A stretch of DNA of 50,899 nucleotides. Source: Hondaea fermentalgiana. Lineage: Eukaryota; Sar; Bigyra; Thraustochytrida; Thraustochytriidae. Below are positions 19,329 through 30,600 of the stretch, piece after piece. The stretch lies in assembly GCA_014084085.1 (NCBI GenBank), contig NPFB01000095.1, forward strand, positions 16,959-67,857, read 5' to 3'. The position numbers and the translations under genes were made by a program. Under the pieces are notes generated by a model. That model was not told the origin of the DNA and made no database searches. It worked only from the letters and a program-made list of their open reading frames with translations. Every line of letters starts with the position of its first letter. Position 1 is the first letter of the stretch.

Positions 19329-21260
19329 ATGGGCGCGCTGCGGACTTCGTACGCGAGCGATGTCCCCTTTGGAGTGCTGCTGCGACTCATGATGATCTTT
19401 GCGCCGGGGTATTTGCATCCGGGTGCGTTTGTTTTTCAAATTACCGCGAGCTCGTGGGCTCGCATCTTTGGCTCGCATGCTTGGCCTGCCAACTCGCCTT
19501 GCCCGATCGAGTCGTGTTACACTTGCGGCCTTATCGAACATCACCAAAATGACGCTGACCTTCCTCACAAACAAATGATCCTCACCGACGTATGAAAAAA
19601 CGCAGATGAATTCTTCCAAACGCAAGAGGTCGCATCCAAGTGGATCCTCGGCTATGACACCTTTGTTCCCTGGGAGTTCTCGTGTGAGCATGACGGGCTG
19701 CTGTACAGAAGCGTCGTACCGCCACTTGTAAGCTGCGGAGTGCCGTTTTGCCTGCTCAAACATACGTGGCTTCACGCTTCGAGCCTCTGGGCGCTTGTTT
19801 TACCACGCCTTTTCGTATTTGGACTCTCCCTCGTTGCAGATTGGTGCGTCCGTCGCGTGTTTGGCGAGCGCACATTCTTCGTGTACCGCTCGTCATGGGT
19901 CAGCATTGTTCTTCTGGCCAGACCTCTCGCAAACTCACTCGCTGTCCTCTTGTTTGTGTTCTGTGCCTATGCTGGCTTTATGCGCCGGCCAGCAACCTTG
20001 GGCGCCTGCGCCGCAGCTGGAATTTTTATACACGTCACATTCCCGGCCTTTGTTCTCCCTATTGCCTTCTTCTGGGTATATCTCGAAGCGCTGCACGCCC
20101 TCAAAGCGCCGCCCCAGGAAAATGAAGACACTTGCGCGAGCACAAACGCAAGGGTACAACCTCAACAGGGAAGCGTGATGTTTTTGGCGCGAGCTCTCGT
20201 ACCGCGTCTGGCAAGGGCCTTGCTCGGCGCGGGGCTTTGCGTTCTCATCTTTGTGAGCGCGGACTCCATCTATGTGAACGCGATGGAGGACTGCCGTTCA
20301 GAGACATCACCCCTACCGTCATGGCTGCGTGAACCCCTTGGCCGCGGGGGCGTCCAGCTCACGCTGACGCCCCTTAACAACCTCATCTACAATACCCGCT
20401 TCGCTAACCTGGCCCAGCATGGTCTGCACCCACATTACTTGCATGCGGCAGTAAACATGCAGCTTCTCTTCTCCCCGCTTTGGATTTTCGCACTTTTACG
20501 CCGATCAGCCTTTGCAACCTCGAAGCGGGCCGTCATGGTTGCAGTGATCATGTGCGGGCTTTGCACGCTCTCACTGGCCCCGCACCAGGAACCACGTTTC
20601 CTCATGCCTCTCATTCTCCCCATCGCAGTGCTTACCACGGAAGTTGTTACTCGCAACGGCTACGCGCAATTCTTCTGGCTTGTCTTCAACATTATTCTCG
20701 GTATTTTTTATGGATTTGTGCATCAAGGAGGCGTGGTGCCTGCGCTGTTGGCGATTGAAGGCGAGCTCTTTGAATCACAACAGACGATTCGATGCATCGC
20801 CTCGTACGAAACGTACATGATGCCGCGCTTCTTGCTCACGGACCACAATGTCACCACCGTAGACCTCATGGGAACCGCACCCGCACGGATCCCCAGCATT
20901 CTCCGTGACGCGGGCTGTCCGGGCGAAGAATGGTACTTTCTCATGCCCGCGTCAGCTTGCGAGGACTTTCCAAAATGTGCTGGGCAGGCACCCGTTGCGT
21001 CCTTCTTTCCGCACTTTTCAGGCGAACGCCCCCCTCGATCGTTGCAGGATCTGCGGCTCGAATTACACAAATTCAGACTCGACGATTTGGACGCCGCAAT
21101 GACGTCGTCCGAGGTCCAAACTCAAGACTCAGGCGCTGTCTTGGGCAGTCATGATTTGGAGCATGAGGGCAGCGAGCTCGTCGACAAGACTCGGCTCGAG
21201 CTCCTCCATAAGGACTCCCCAAATGAGGAGACGCTCCTTTGCACGGATCCCCCTCCGTAA
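19329..21260 (+). CDS. PIGZ: GPI mannosyltransferase 4 (two exons: 19329-19422, 19606-21260)
   Basis: A GT22-family enzyme of the ER membrane that adds the fourth, side-branch mannose to the GPI core from dolichol-phosphate-mannose. The spliced product is 582 residues. Exon 1 runs from the ATG at 19329 and ends inside the signature GYLHPDEFFQ (27-36). Exon 2 resumes with EFFQTQEVASKW and is open to 21260. HQEPRF (358-363) is the PIGZ/SMP3 form of the GT22 HKExRF motif, and GFVHQGGVVP downstream is also typical of PIGZ. Many hydrophobic helices fill 85-430. PIGB, ALG9 and ALG12 use other versions of these motifs, so PIGZ is preferred. The tail after ~500 is hydrophilic and its last 132 bases lie antisense to the coding end of the next gene. 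PIGZ is dispensable in some eukaryotes. Confidence 0.9.
19423..19605 (+). other. PIGZ: Spliceosomal intron in PIGZ
   Basis: 183 bp bounded by CCGG|GTGCGT and AACGCAG|AT. It interrupts the Asp codon (G|AT) of the HPDEFFQ motif. The removal is supported by protein logic: read-through gives HPG and then a stop at 19593-19595, whereas splicing restores the family signature exactly. It is the only intron I can support in the window. Confidence 0.88.
21129..21260. other. Antisense overlap of two coding 3' ends
   Basis: The PIGZ stop (TAA, 21258-21260) lies 132 bp inside the coding sequence of the convergent IQ/SFI1-like gene, whose stop (TGA) is at 21129-21131 on the other strand. Confidence 0.85.
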
Positions 21261-23870
21261 AATCATACCGTGAGCGACCCATGCGAGCAACGTCCAGCGC
21301 GAGATAAACTCTCTTTCCACCATGTCCAGCCAGGAGCAAATTGTCTCGCGTACGTCTTCTGGGTCTGTAAATGACAACTCAAACGACTTGCCAGCATTTG
21401 GGTAAAGACGAACGTCCGTCATGTTCAAAAGGTGTTTCTTGCGATGCAAGTATCGCTCGAGCGTCTCCTTCCACTCGGCGTCCTCGCGTCGCATCGTCTC
21501 CGCGCTTTCGTTCATTTCGCGCTGCAAGCGCGCAATCTCCTTTTGAATGTCCTTCATGAGTATGTCTTCCAAAAAAGCAGCATGTGTTTCAACATCAAAA
21601 CGCTGTGGCGCGCCGTGCACCCACATGACCACGATACCATCGTGCTCGAGTTCCTCCTGCGTGAATCCTTTCAATAGGTTTTCCGCCTCTTGCTCTTCGC
21701 GAGTCATAAAGGCGCCGTCTCTGGAGTGTCGCGAGAGCTGCCACAGCGGCACGCGCCCTCCCTGATCAATCTCGCGTCGTGCTTCCAGAAGCGCTTCTGC
21801 GCTGCGCTTGCGCTCCATCACAAGCGCCAGCCGTTTGATGTGCAAGAGGTTCTTGCGTAGTTCAGTCAGCAATGGCGACGAGTACCGTTCATCAAAAAGG
21901 AGCTTCATCTTTTGTCTTTCACCGAGTGTCCGACAGCCACCCTCTGCCATCTCAAAGAGGTACTCTTGCTGTCGCGCCATAAAGGCTTGGCGACCCAGAT
22001 ATCCACGAAAGAACCTCTGGATGTCTAGACTGGCGTGATAACGCGACGACCAGCGCGCAAAGGCTCCCTCTATGGTCCGGAAACGACTGCCCTGCATCAT
22101 ACGCCGCAACGTTTTTCGCTGAATAATAAAGGTCCTCCATGACGCAAATCGAGCGCGTTTGCGCTCTCCGAAAATCTTTGCAAGTTTGCGCTTGATGACT
22201 CGACGTTGTCGGAGCTTGGTTCGTAAAACGTTGCGCGCAATCCTTGCGCGCACCATTTGCTGAATAATAATCGCTGCATTCCGGTCACGACGTTTCCGAC
22301 GCGTCTCGAGTCGGCCCACAAAGCCGCGACCGACACGTTGTATATCGCGCACCGCAGCTTTGTGCCGCTCTCTTCGAATAGTCGCAGCATTGCGACGCCA
22401 CATGTCCCAGCTATAGCGAACGCGGTGGCCGTCGGCCCTGCCCGCCAAGACACGCACATGCTGTCGAACGCGCACGAAACGTTTCCACCCGGAAAAGGTG
22501 CGGAACTTTGCGTTCGAAGACATACGTAATAGCATTCGTCGTACAAGCTTTTCCTGGTGGGCAATCTTTCGTCTTGCGAGCTTGAGGACGACCTTTGCGA
22601 GTACTGTGCGAGCGAAAGCCTGGATCGTGAGCGTCGCCTGAAGATTGCGACGCCGACGCGCAAGTTCCTGCTGTGCTAAAAATCGTCGCCACGATGCCTG
22701 GACAATGAGTGCGCTGCAAAGTCGGTCTTCTTTTGACTTTCGCACCCAGGAGTGCCAATGTCCAAACGTCCATTCTTTCATGTACGAGCTTGAGAACCCT
22801 GCGAGGAGGCGTCGGCGCTTCTCGAGCTTGACATGCTCGTGCCAGCCCACAAACGCCGTGTACAGACCTCGATTTCGCATGCGCGCTACGGCATGACGCA
22901 AGAGTGCTTCATGTCGAAGCCTGCGCTTCTCATCTTCGATGAGTCTCCGTCTCTGTTCCGCGAGATCGCGTAGTCGTCTCTTTTCGCGGATTCGCACCCT
23001 GTGAAGCTCCTCTTGACTCTTTTTGTATGCACGCAATGTGCGAAGGAACTCTTGCTTGGATCCCATTGGCACGGGCAGAAGCGATTCAAGCTGAGCTGGT
23101 GGTGGCAAAAACATTTCGTGTTCCTTGTCATTCTCGTCGTCGGAGTCTCCATCACCATAGAAGGCGCTCGCGCTTGTGAGTCCACTGCTTCCGCCCGCAT
23201 CGAGTCCTGCACTCGAACCCTCGTGAGGCTCTTGTCCTTCTCGTCCTCCTCCTCCTCCTTCGATGTCGTCGATTTCGTCGTCGTCATCTACAATACTGGT
23301 GAGACTCTTGCTTTTTAGTGGGCTGAGCTTTGGCTTGAACATGGACGAAAAACCTTCACGTTTCTCCTTGGCGCGTCGCTGCGCAATTTCCTGATCAAAT
23401 TTGCGGTTCTCCTCCTCGGCGAGTTCTTCTGCGATGCGTCTGCGTTCCGTTTCTTCTCTTTCCAGGCGACAACACTCGTCGCAAGCTTCTCGGCTTGTGC
23501 GCTCGACAGGCGGTCTCCCGTTGCTTTTTCGCAGGCCGAGCGCCGTGTCCGTCGAGCAGCGCAAGCATCGATTGTTGAGGGTTTTTGCCAGTTTGCCGCT
23601 CCTATAGATATCATTGACGTCTGTCTGATGAAAGTCGAAAAGCGTCCCCGAGAGCTGGTGCTCTGCACCGCGTCTGCGCGTCTCTACGCCGAACTTGGTC
23701 AGGAGGTTCACCTCTGGCGGTCGCAAGGTTTCCCGTGGCCGTGGCGGTCTTGTCATGGCCAGTTCATCGTTGCTTAGTGGGGCACGTCGGCGAGACCGAT
23801 TTCTGCTTCCGCCTCCATCGCTAATACCGCTGCTTGCCCGCTGTCTTTTGCGCGAGCTCGCGAGCCGCAT
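21129..23870 (-). CDS. IQ-motif and SFI1-like repeat protein (centrosomal/flagellar type)
   Basis: A 913-residue protein, ATG at 23870. Residues 1-330 are basic and disordered, with acidic patches (~195-205, 239-252) and a charged helix (~285-325). Between 335 and 635, repeats of SFI1/centrin-binding type (a hydrophobic-x2-Trp core such as AFVGWHEHV, FGHWHSWV, FRTFSGWKRFV, RFASWRTF, GAFARWSS) alternate with IQ calmodulin-binding motifs: IVQASWRRFL, TIQAFARTVL, DIQRVGRGFVGR, IIQQMVRARIAR and DIQRFFRGYLGR. The C-terminal ~200 residues include a coiled coil (IARLQREMNESAETMRRE) and a helical domain of unknown fold. Such mixtures are usual in centriole, basal-body and axoneme proteins that bind centrin or calmodulin, so that is the likely place. 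It is divergent from CFAP46 over 812 bp. The exact orthologue is not identified. Confidence 0.85.
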   Translation of the reverse strand: MRLASSRKRQRASSGISDGGGSRNRSRRRAPLSNDELAMTRPPRPRETLRPPEVNLLTKFGVETRRRGAEHQLSGTLFDFHQTDVNDIYRSGKLAKTLNNRCLRCSTDTALGLRKSNGRPPVERTSREACDECCRLEREETERRRIAEELAEEENRKFDQEIAQRRAKEKREGFSSMFKPKLSPLKSKSLTSIVDDDDEIDDIEGGGGGREGQEPHEGSSAGLDAGGSSGLTSASAFYGDGDSDDENDKEHEMFLPPPAQLESLLPVPMGSKQEFLRTLRAYKKSQEELHRVRIREKRRLRDLAEQRRRLIEDEKRRLRHEALLRHAVARMRNRGLYTAFVGWHEHVKLEKRRRLLAGFSSSYMKEWTFGHWHSWVRKSKEDRLCSALIVQASWRRFLAQQELARRRRNLQATLTIQAFARTVLAKVVLKLARRKIAHQEKLVRRMLLRMSSNAKFRTFSGWKRFVRVRQHVRVLAGRADGHRVRYSWDMWRRNAATIRRERHKAAVRDIQRVGRGFVGRLETRRKRRDRNAAIIIQQMVRARIARNVLRTKLRQRRVIKRKLAKIFGERKRARFASWRTFIIQRKTLRRMMQGSRFRTIEGAFARWSSRYHASLDIQRFFRGYLGRQAFMARQQEYLFEMAEGGCRTLGERQKMKLLFDERYSSPLLTELRKNLLHIKRLALVMERKRSAEALLEARREIDQGGRVPLWQLSRHSRDGAFMTREEQEAENLLKGFTQEELEHDGIVVMWVHGAPQRFDVETHAAFLEDILMKDIQKEIARLQREMNESAETMRREDAEWKETLERYLHRKKHLLNMTDVRLYPNAGKSFELSFTDPEDVRETICSWLDMVEREFISRWTLLAWVAHGMILRRGIRAKERLLIWGVLMEELEPSLVDELAALMLQIMTAQDSA

Positions 23871-24682
23871 CTGCCGTCGCCGCTATTGCTGGTGGCGGTG
23901 GTGCTGCTGGTGGCGGTGGTGTTGGTGGCGGTGCTGCTGCCGCCGCAGATGATAATAATGACGATAATTGTGATGCAGCTGCAGCTGTTGCTGCAGCTGC
24001 TCACGTACAGCGTTTTGCTTGACGACTCACCGCGTGCGCTTTCGCTGTGTTCTCGCCAATCGACCGTGTGCCCAAGAACGGTGTGTGCTACTTCTATCAA
24101 GCAAGCCTTCCTTGACAGTGACTTGGGCGTACGTTCAGGACACTTGATTCATGTCTCCTATGCTAAAAAGGCCGCAGCATTGACATGAAGAAGTTTTGCA
24201 CTGCAGCTCTCTCTTCTCTTCATTGCCTCTCGGTTTTTTTCACTCACAACAGCGGCGACGCAGCGAGCAGCAGCAAGGCGGCCGAGCGTGTCGTTCGCGA
24301 CACCGAGCGAGCGGAGGCACGTGCGAGCACGCCCTGGCGGCAGGAAATCGATTGTGCCAGATAAGGAACAAGAACATGATGTACCGGAAGCAAGGTTCAG
24401 TCGCACGCGAGCGAGCCATGTAACCATCCGCGGCGTGCAACGGCAACAAGCAAGCAGACGAAGGCCCAAGCCTGCTTGCTTGCCTTGTCAACTTGAAAGG
24501 ACCAAGCGAGCGAGGGCCCAGGACCTGGGTATCGTCGAGCTCTGCAGCCTGCAGCTGCGTGCCTGCCGGCCTGGCTGCCTCATTGTCAGATCGAACGGAG
24601 GCAGGAGCCCTCGTCTTGGCTCGCGAGCAGACCAGTCGGCCTTGGCTCCTTCCGTAGCGAGAATTGGAGTCTCCCAAGAACC
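23871..24682. promoter_or_regulatory. Shared 812-bp divergent region between two flagellar-type genes
   Basis: Holds the 5' flanks of the IQ/SFI1-like gene (minus) and CFAP46 (plus). A run of GGTGGCGGTGGTG repeats and GCAGCTGCAGCTG-type palindromes lies at 23880-24005. No TATA box is evident, and I cannot assign a ciliary regulatory motif. Confidence 0.5.
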
Positions 24683-27600
24683 ATGGAGGACGCACTTCGC
24701 GTGAGGCTACTGCGCGTCGGCGAAGACGCTCGAGTTGCTGGAATCGAAGGTGCTGAAAGTGGTCGCGCGCAAGCGAAAGAGCAGCATCCAGAGACAGACA
24801 GCGGCGAAGACGAGACCGACAAACACGCGAAAGCGCGACACGAACTCGAGGCCTGCTTTGCGCTCTTGTGCGAGTACAATGGCGAGCCGAGGATCGCCGT
24901 GGAGCTACTTGTCATTTGCGCGGAAGCAGCGCTCAAGTTTGATGCGCTAGTCATTGCAGAAAGGAGCGCAGAGCTTTGCTTCACGCGAGGCAAGGTCCGA
25001 GATCAGTTCTACTGCCGAGCTCTCTTTGTCAAAGCGCTCATCGAGCACAAGTCGCTGCAACGAGGCGATGTTCTGTCACGAGCACTTTCTGCATCCAAGC
25101 ATATTGACGCCGCTGTTGATGTTTGTCTCGATCCCGTGCGCAAGGACGCGTACTCCTTTCTCGTCTACAACGCTTCAGTGATCGCGTGGCAGGTCATGAG
25201 ACCAATCATGCGTCAGGGGTGCCGGCATCACACTCTCAAGCTCCTTTCCAAGCTCTGCGAGGCTCTGAATGCTGCTGACGACCCGCATAAGGCATGGCGT
25301 GCGCGGCTCGGCCTGGCCCTCGCGCTGGCGCACAATGAGGTCGGGGCCCAGGCCCCTGCCCAGGCCGAAGCGAAGCGTGCTCTCGACCTCGTGCAAGAAG
25401 TCGATCCTACGAGCGAAATTGCACGTGAAACAAATGCACTCTGCGTTCATATTCAGCAACAAGGCGCTCTCGCGGCAGCGAAAACGGCGCGCACGCAGGG
25501 AGACGTGCAGCCCATTCTTCAATGCATTCGGTCAGGGATTATCGCTGATCAGGCAGGAATCGAGGCAGAACTTCAGGAATCGCTGAAAACTGCTGTGGCT
25601 GCAGGAAACCAGGCCGCGGAGGATGGCGACAGCCAAGATGACGAAATGAAGACGAGAAATGCTCGCACCAGTATTGGGGTCATTGGTGTCGGGCGCGCTG
25701 CGCTTCGCGCACACCTCTACGAACTGAGCGAAGAGTGCATGTCGATTGCTGTGCGTTTGCCTGCTCGTGTCAGGACGGCTGTGGACGAAATTGATCTTGA
25801 CCTCTTTCGCGCCGAATGGCTGGCAGAGTGTCCCACTGCCACGGCGGAGATGGCGAGCACGGGACAACGGCCACTTTCGGGTTCGAAAGGCAGTGGTGCC
25901 GCCGCGACGTCGGAAAAGACGGCTCGGGCCATGAACCTCGCGAAGCGCATCCAAGCCATGAGACTTCTCGACCGGTGCATCTCTCTGTGTTTGCGCCTTC
26001 ATCAGCCTGGTCTTCTTGAGGAAACTTGCCTCGTGACCTGGAACATTGGCTTGCCACTCTTGCAGCCGCATCTTCGGACGCATGTTCACAAGGCATTTAG
26101 CAGTGCTGCAAGCGCACTCGAAGAGGTTGACTCGCCACTGCTCGAGCTGCGCGCACATCTTCACAGTGAGCTCGCAAAGTGTGAGATGGCGTCTGACTTT
26201 TTGCAGCGCGCAAATGATCAGGTAGAAAAGGCTATGCACCTGCAGCGAAGCAGCCAAATGAACCAAGAGTCCAATACCGAGAATAATAGCGATCTCACTC
26301 GCTTTCTTAAACCCATGCAAGAGAAACTGCGTCTCAAGTCCAGTATTTACAACGAGCCTGAGAACCCGCTTGAGCAAGCGATTCTTCAGGTCGAACAGGC
26401 CAAGGACGCTGGAGAAAAGCACCTCAAGGCTTCTCTTTTGATGCGCGCTGCAGCATTTCTGGATCAGCATCATGACGAGAGTCTCGAGCAGTCAAGTCGT
26501 GAGCAGCACAATCATACCGGAGCGGCGGCGGAGGACAAGGAGGAAGGGGCAGAAGCGGCAACTCAAGACGCCGATGCCCGTGCACCCGAGCAGATTGCTA
26601 ACAACGTTACAAGCATCGCGCTCTGGGCCGAGATCGCCCAACTAGCTTCTACTCTTCGTCTTTTACCACTCACCGAGCGCGCAGCGCAGCACGTGCTGGT
26701 TTCCGACAACGAAGAGGATACTACAGAGTTACCCGAAGGTGTCGATGCCAAATCGTGGTCTTTACAGCGCGCTCGTGTGCACTTTGTTTTTGCAGACGCC
26801 CTCGCACGGCAGCTGCAGACCGTTCCTGTGGACGACCTCGTTCCCAAGGTTGCAAACATGCACGTTCGGACTCTGGGCCTCCTTGTTCCAACACCCATCG
26901 AGAACCCGGAAGCGATTGACGATCCGCTCGATGAGGACTCGGAAGACGCAAATAGAGCCACCGAAGAGAGCAGAAACATTGTCTCGCCCGCGGACATGGC
27001 CTTTGACTGGCTACCGTGGCAAGACGCTCCATTCCCAGAAGACCTGCCTCAGCGCAAAGATGAGGTGGTGAAGCAAATTGTCGCTGCTCTCAAGATCGGC
27101 AGCACGCTTTGCGAATCCTGGCTCGTTGAAAACGCGGCCACTTATCTGTGGAATTTTCACCTTCATGTCTTCAATGGGCCCATTCAGCGCTTTCAATTTG
27201 TCACGGATGCTCTCATCGACGGCCTGCAAGAGGTTGTCTCTGCACTTGTCGAGCTCGATCCTGAGGAGCGCAATGACACAATGTACTGTGCAGTCGCCTG
27301 TGCTCTTGCCCAAAGTCTCGAAGGCCGTGCTCTTCGAACACAAATGCTGCAGGGCCAGACTGCAAATGCAGATGATGATTTGCGTCGTGCCGCGGAAGTA
27401 TGCATTCAAACTCTTGCAGACAAATCGCCGAGGATTGCCAAAGAGCTCATTGCCACGCTGCAGCGCGTCCAGCGTCGGAGAAAGTCGCCGCAGCCACTTC
27501 CAGATGATCTTCTTGCGCGAGGATTTGCCGTCATTGAGCTTTTACGCCTCGAAGGGGGCTTTGTTGCACCGGAAGAGAAACAATCACTTTTGGAGTCCTT

Positions 27601-30600
27601 TGTGGGTCAAATACAAGGCCAGGAGGACCTTCTCCTGCATGCCGCAGACCGGTCGGACCAGCTCGTGGCAACAGAAGTGTGGACGCGGCTCGGGCGACAA
27701 AGTTTCCAGATTGGTAATCTGGATATTGCCGATACGATTTGCTCGGCAGCCCTTCGGACGCTCGCTTCACACGGCCAATCTCAGCAGCGAAAGGCGCAGG
27801 ACGGAGAAGACAGAATGACGACGCCGTCTGCGCAGAGCTTTCAGCAAAAGGTGCAGCCGAACAGGGTTCCCGTGGAATTCTGGCGATGGTACGCCATTTG
27901 CTCGTGCGTCAAGGGACAAGTTGCGGCTGCGCGTGCCGCAGCCATTACACACGACAAAACGACGCAGGACATGCTTCGTGAGGAGAGCTTGCGCATGTTT
28001 CGCAGTGCAGCGGAGTACGGTGTACGGGCCAAAGTCGGCGCTCTCGTCCTGGATGCTGCCAAGGAGCTCTGGAATGTGGCTACTACGCTCGTCGGGTCTG
28101 CCGGGACACGTAGCATTCTATTCGAGCCTTTGCGAGCTATGCTACAATGTCTCGCGGCTGTGTCGGAGAAATCTGAAATGGCGCTGCGTGTGTCCATGTA
28201 CGCGGCCCTTTTCGAGTGTTTCAAGGATACCAAGGATTGGAAGGGAGGTCTTAAAGCGGTCGATGAAGCCTTTCGCATCGTACCGCAGAGTCTGCAAAAG
28301 CGGCTGTGGGCCGCTCGGGTGATTTTTAACAGCAAACTGAACAAGGATGTTGCCGCAGGTCTGCACAAGATGAAGGAAGGCAACAAGTCTCTGCAAGCCA
28401 AGGCCTGGATGACCTTGGCGACTTCATCTGCAAATCAGGAGGATCAGTTGCAGGCACATGTGCAGGCGCTCAGTCTCTTGGAAGGCTCGTACGAGCGTGT
28501 CGAGTACCTCATTGAGTTTGCAGAATGGCTGCACGCCAACCACTTTTCTCGAGATGATGTGACGCAGTGCCTGGTTTCTGCAGCGGATCAAATCTTGGAT
28601 GTCGAGGTTGCCGCGCAGAAGCGCGCGCAGGCAGCCGCAGAAGCTCGCGCCAAGGGAGCCATGTCCCCGAAGTCGCCCAGCTCGCTCGTCACGTCAAACT
28701 CGCGGCGATCCATTCGTTCTGCGAGTCCAAAGCGTAACGTCAAGGCAACACGTGAGCTTGGGGAGCCTTGCGCAGATGCACCGAGGGAGCTGCGTCTTGG
28801 AGATCTGCTCAAGCTTGTGCAGATCTTTGCCATGCTTGCGCGCTCTGTGCCGCACTCTAAAATTCGGGCAGACATGGCACTTATCGCGCATGAGCATTTA
28901 TCCTCTGCATGGACGCGTTTCGTAGCACCCGGGTCCAAGTGCAATCTCTTGACGGTCATAGGTGCCGACTTGGCGGACGCAACCGAGGGATCGGAAGAGA
29001 ATGAGGATGCCAAGGTTTCGAGGATTCCAGCCGCAGCAGCCGCGACGATTGAGCGACCGTACCTTGTCGTTCATTACCTCCTGGAGCTTGGCTCATTGTT
29101 GCAAGAGTGCGGTCAGGACGCTCTCGCCATCACGTGCTATGTGATGATGGAGCGAATCTGCGCCGATGTGATCCAGGATCGTACGTTTGCCACGCTTGCC
29201 GCGCTCAAGACGGTGCGAGCGCTGTCTCTCATCAATCTGGGCGCTGCTGCGAGAAGCAAGATGAACGAAATTGATATTTCGTTGAACGAGGAGGAGCGCA
29301 TCCGGTTTGGGGTTGAAGTGGAGCAGCTCTTGCAGCACCGCTCCATGCGACAGCGCGCTAGAAGAGCCAGTATCGAGTCCGCGCCGACAGACGGCTCCAC
29401 CGAATCTGCTGAGCTTGACGAGGACCCGGACGCAATCGTGACAAAGTCGGGCGTACAACCCACGAGGCGCCGCATGCTTGGCCCAATGAAGATTCGCGAA
29501 GTGTGGGCGCGCCTTGCATCCGAGTTGGTCGATTTGGGCTACATCTTCGAAGGCAAGGTGCTTTTGCACGAAGTCGCATTGCACAATGACGCATATGAGG
29601 ACAAGGAGAACACCTTTCGGGCGGCCACTGTGGCAGCAAAAGTGGCGCTACTCGAGGGCAAAGAGAGCGCAGCCCTTGCTCGCGCCGTGGAAGCCATGGG
29701 CGCACTTAATGAGCATCGCGGAGGAAACGTCAACGATTGGTTGCATTGCATTCGCGAAATTGTGGCCTGTTTGCGTGGCGCAGACCGCAGTGCGGACGCC
29801 AGCACCCTCATGAAGAAGGCGCTTGCTGTGTACAATAGCAAGCTTCAGAACATGGGCACGCTCAAAGACTTAGACCTCGAGGTCGCCACAAGCTACGTGG
29901 AGACGCTTGTTGCAGAGCAGCTCTTTGCCGAAGTCAAGGTCAGGGCGCTGCAGGGCGCAAATTGGCGCGATGAATGGGTACAGTGCCAGAAACACTTGCG
30001 CAACGCACAGGACCGAATCCTCATTGCCACCAAGCCGCAGTGTGCGTCCGTTGCAACGATGGACATTTTGCTCATGCATTGTGCCATGTGGATGGAAGTG
30101 TACAAGACGCAAGCTATGGAGCAGGAGCACGTGGCCTTTTCGCGGATTGTAGATGGTTTATCTCGCGCGAGTCGTTGTGGTGAGGCCATGCTGCAAATGG
30201 TGCTGCCGACTTCTGAACTTTTTTGCACAGGCATGAACGAGGTAAATCTTCCGCTTGAGCGATACGTGGGACGCGTGCAGAACATGCTTGGAAGCATTGA
30301 GCTGCTCCACGACGCCTTTTGCAATCCATTGCCCGCAGTATCATCTGCTGCGCGCGAAGCGGAACGCATCGAACAGCTGAATCCCGCTGAGCGCTGGCTC
30401 ATGGAGACTGCTCCCGTCCCGCCTCCTACACTTGCGGAACTCCATCCAGGTGCCGCGCAGCGTGCGTGCAGCTACTTTATGGGTACGTACAAGCACCTTC
30501 ATCATATGCCGGCACGTGCCGCGGTCGCGCTGGTTGCCGCTGGCCAGGGTCTCTGCCGCAACAATGATGCGCGGGCCCAGAAGGTCCTTTACGATGGAAT

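Noticed and set aside
18973..19392. 139-codon frame with a hydrophobic N-terminus upstream of PIGZ
   Set aside because: Starts with GTG and overlaps PIGZ exon 1 in another phase; includes a repeat-encoded Lys/Ala run. The PIGZ reading is supported by family motifs.
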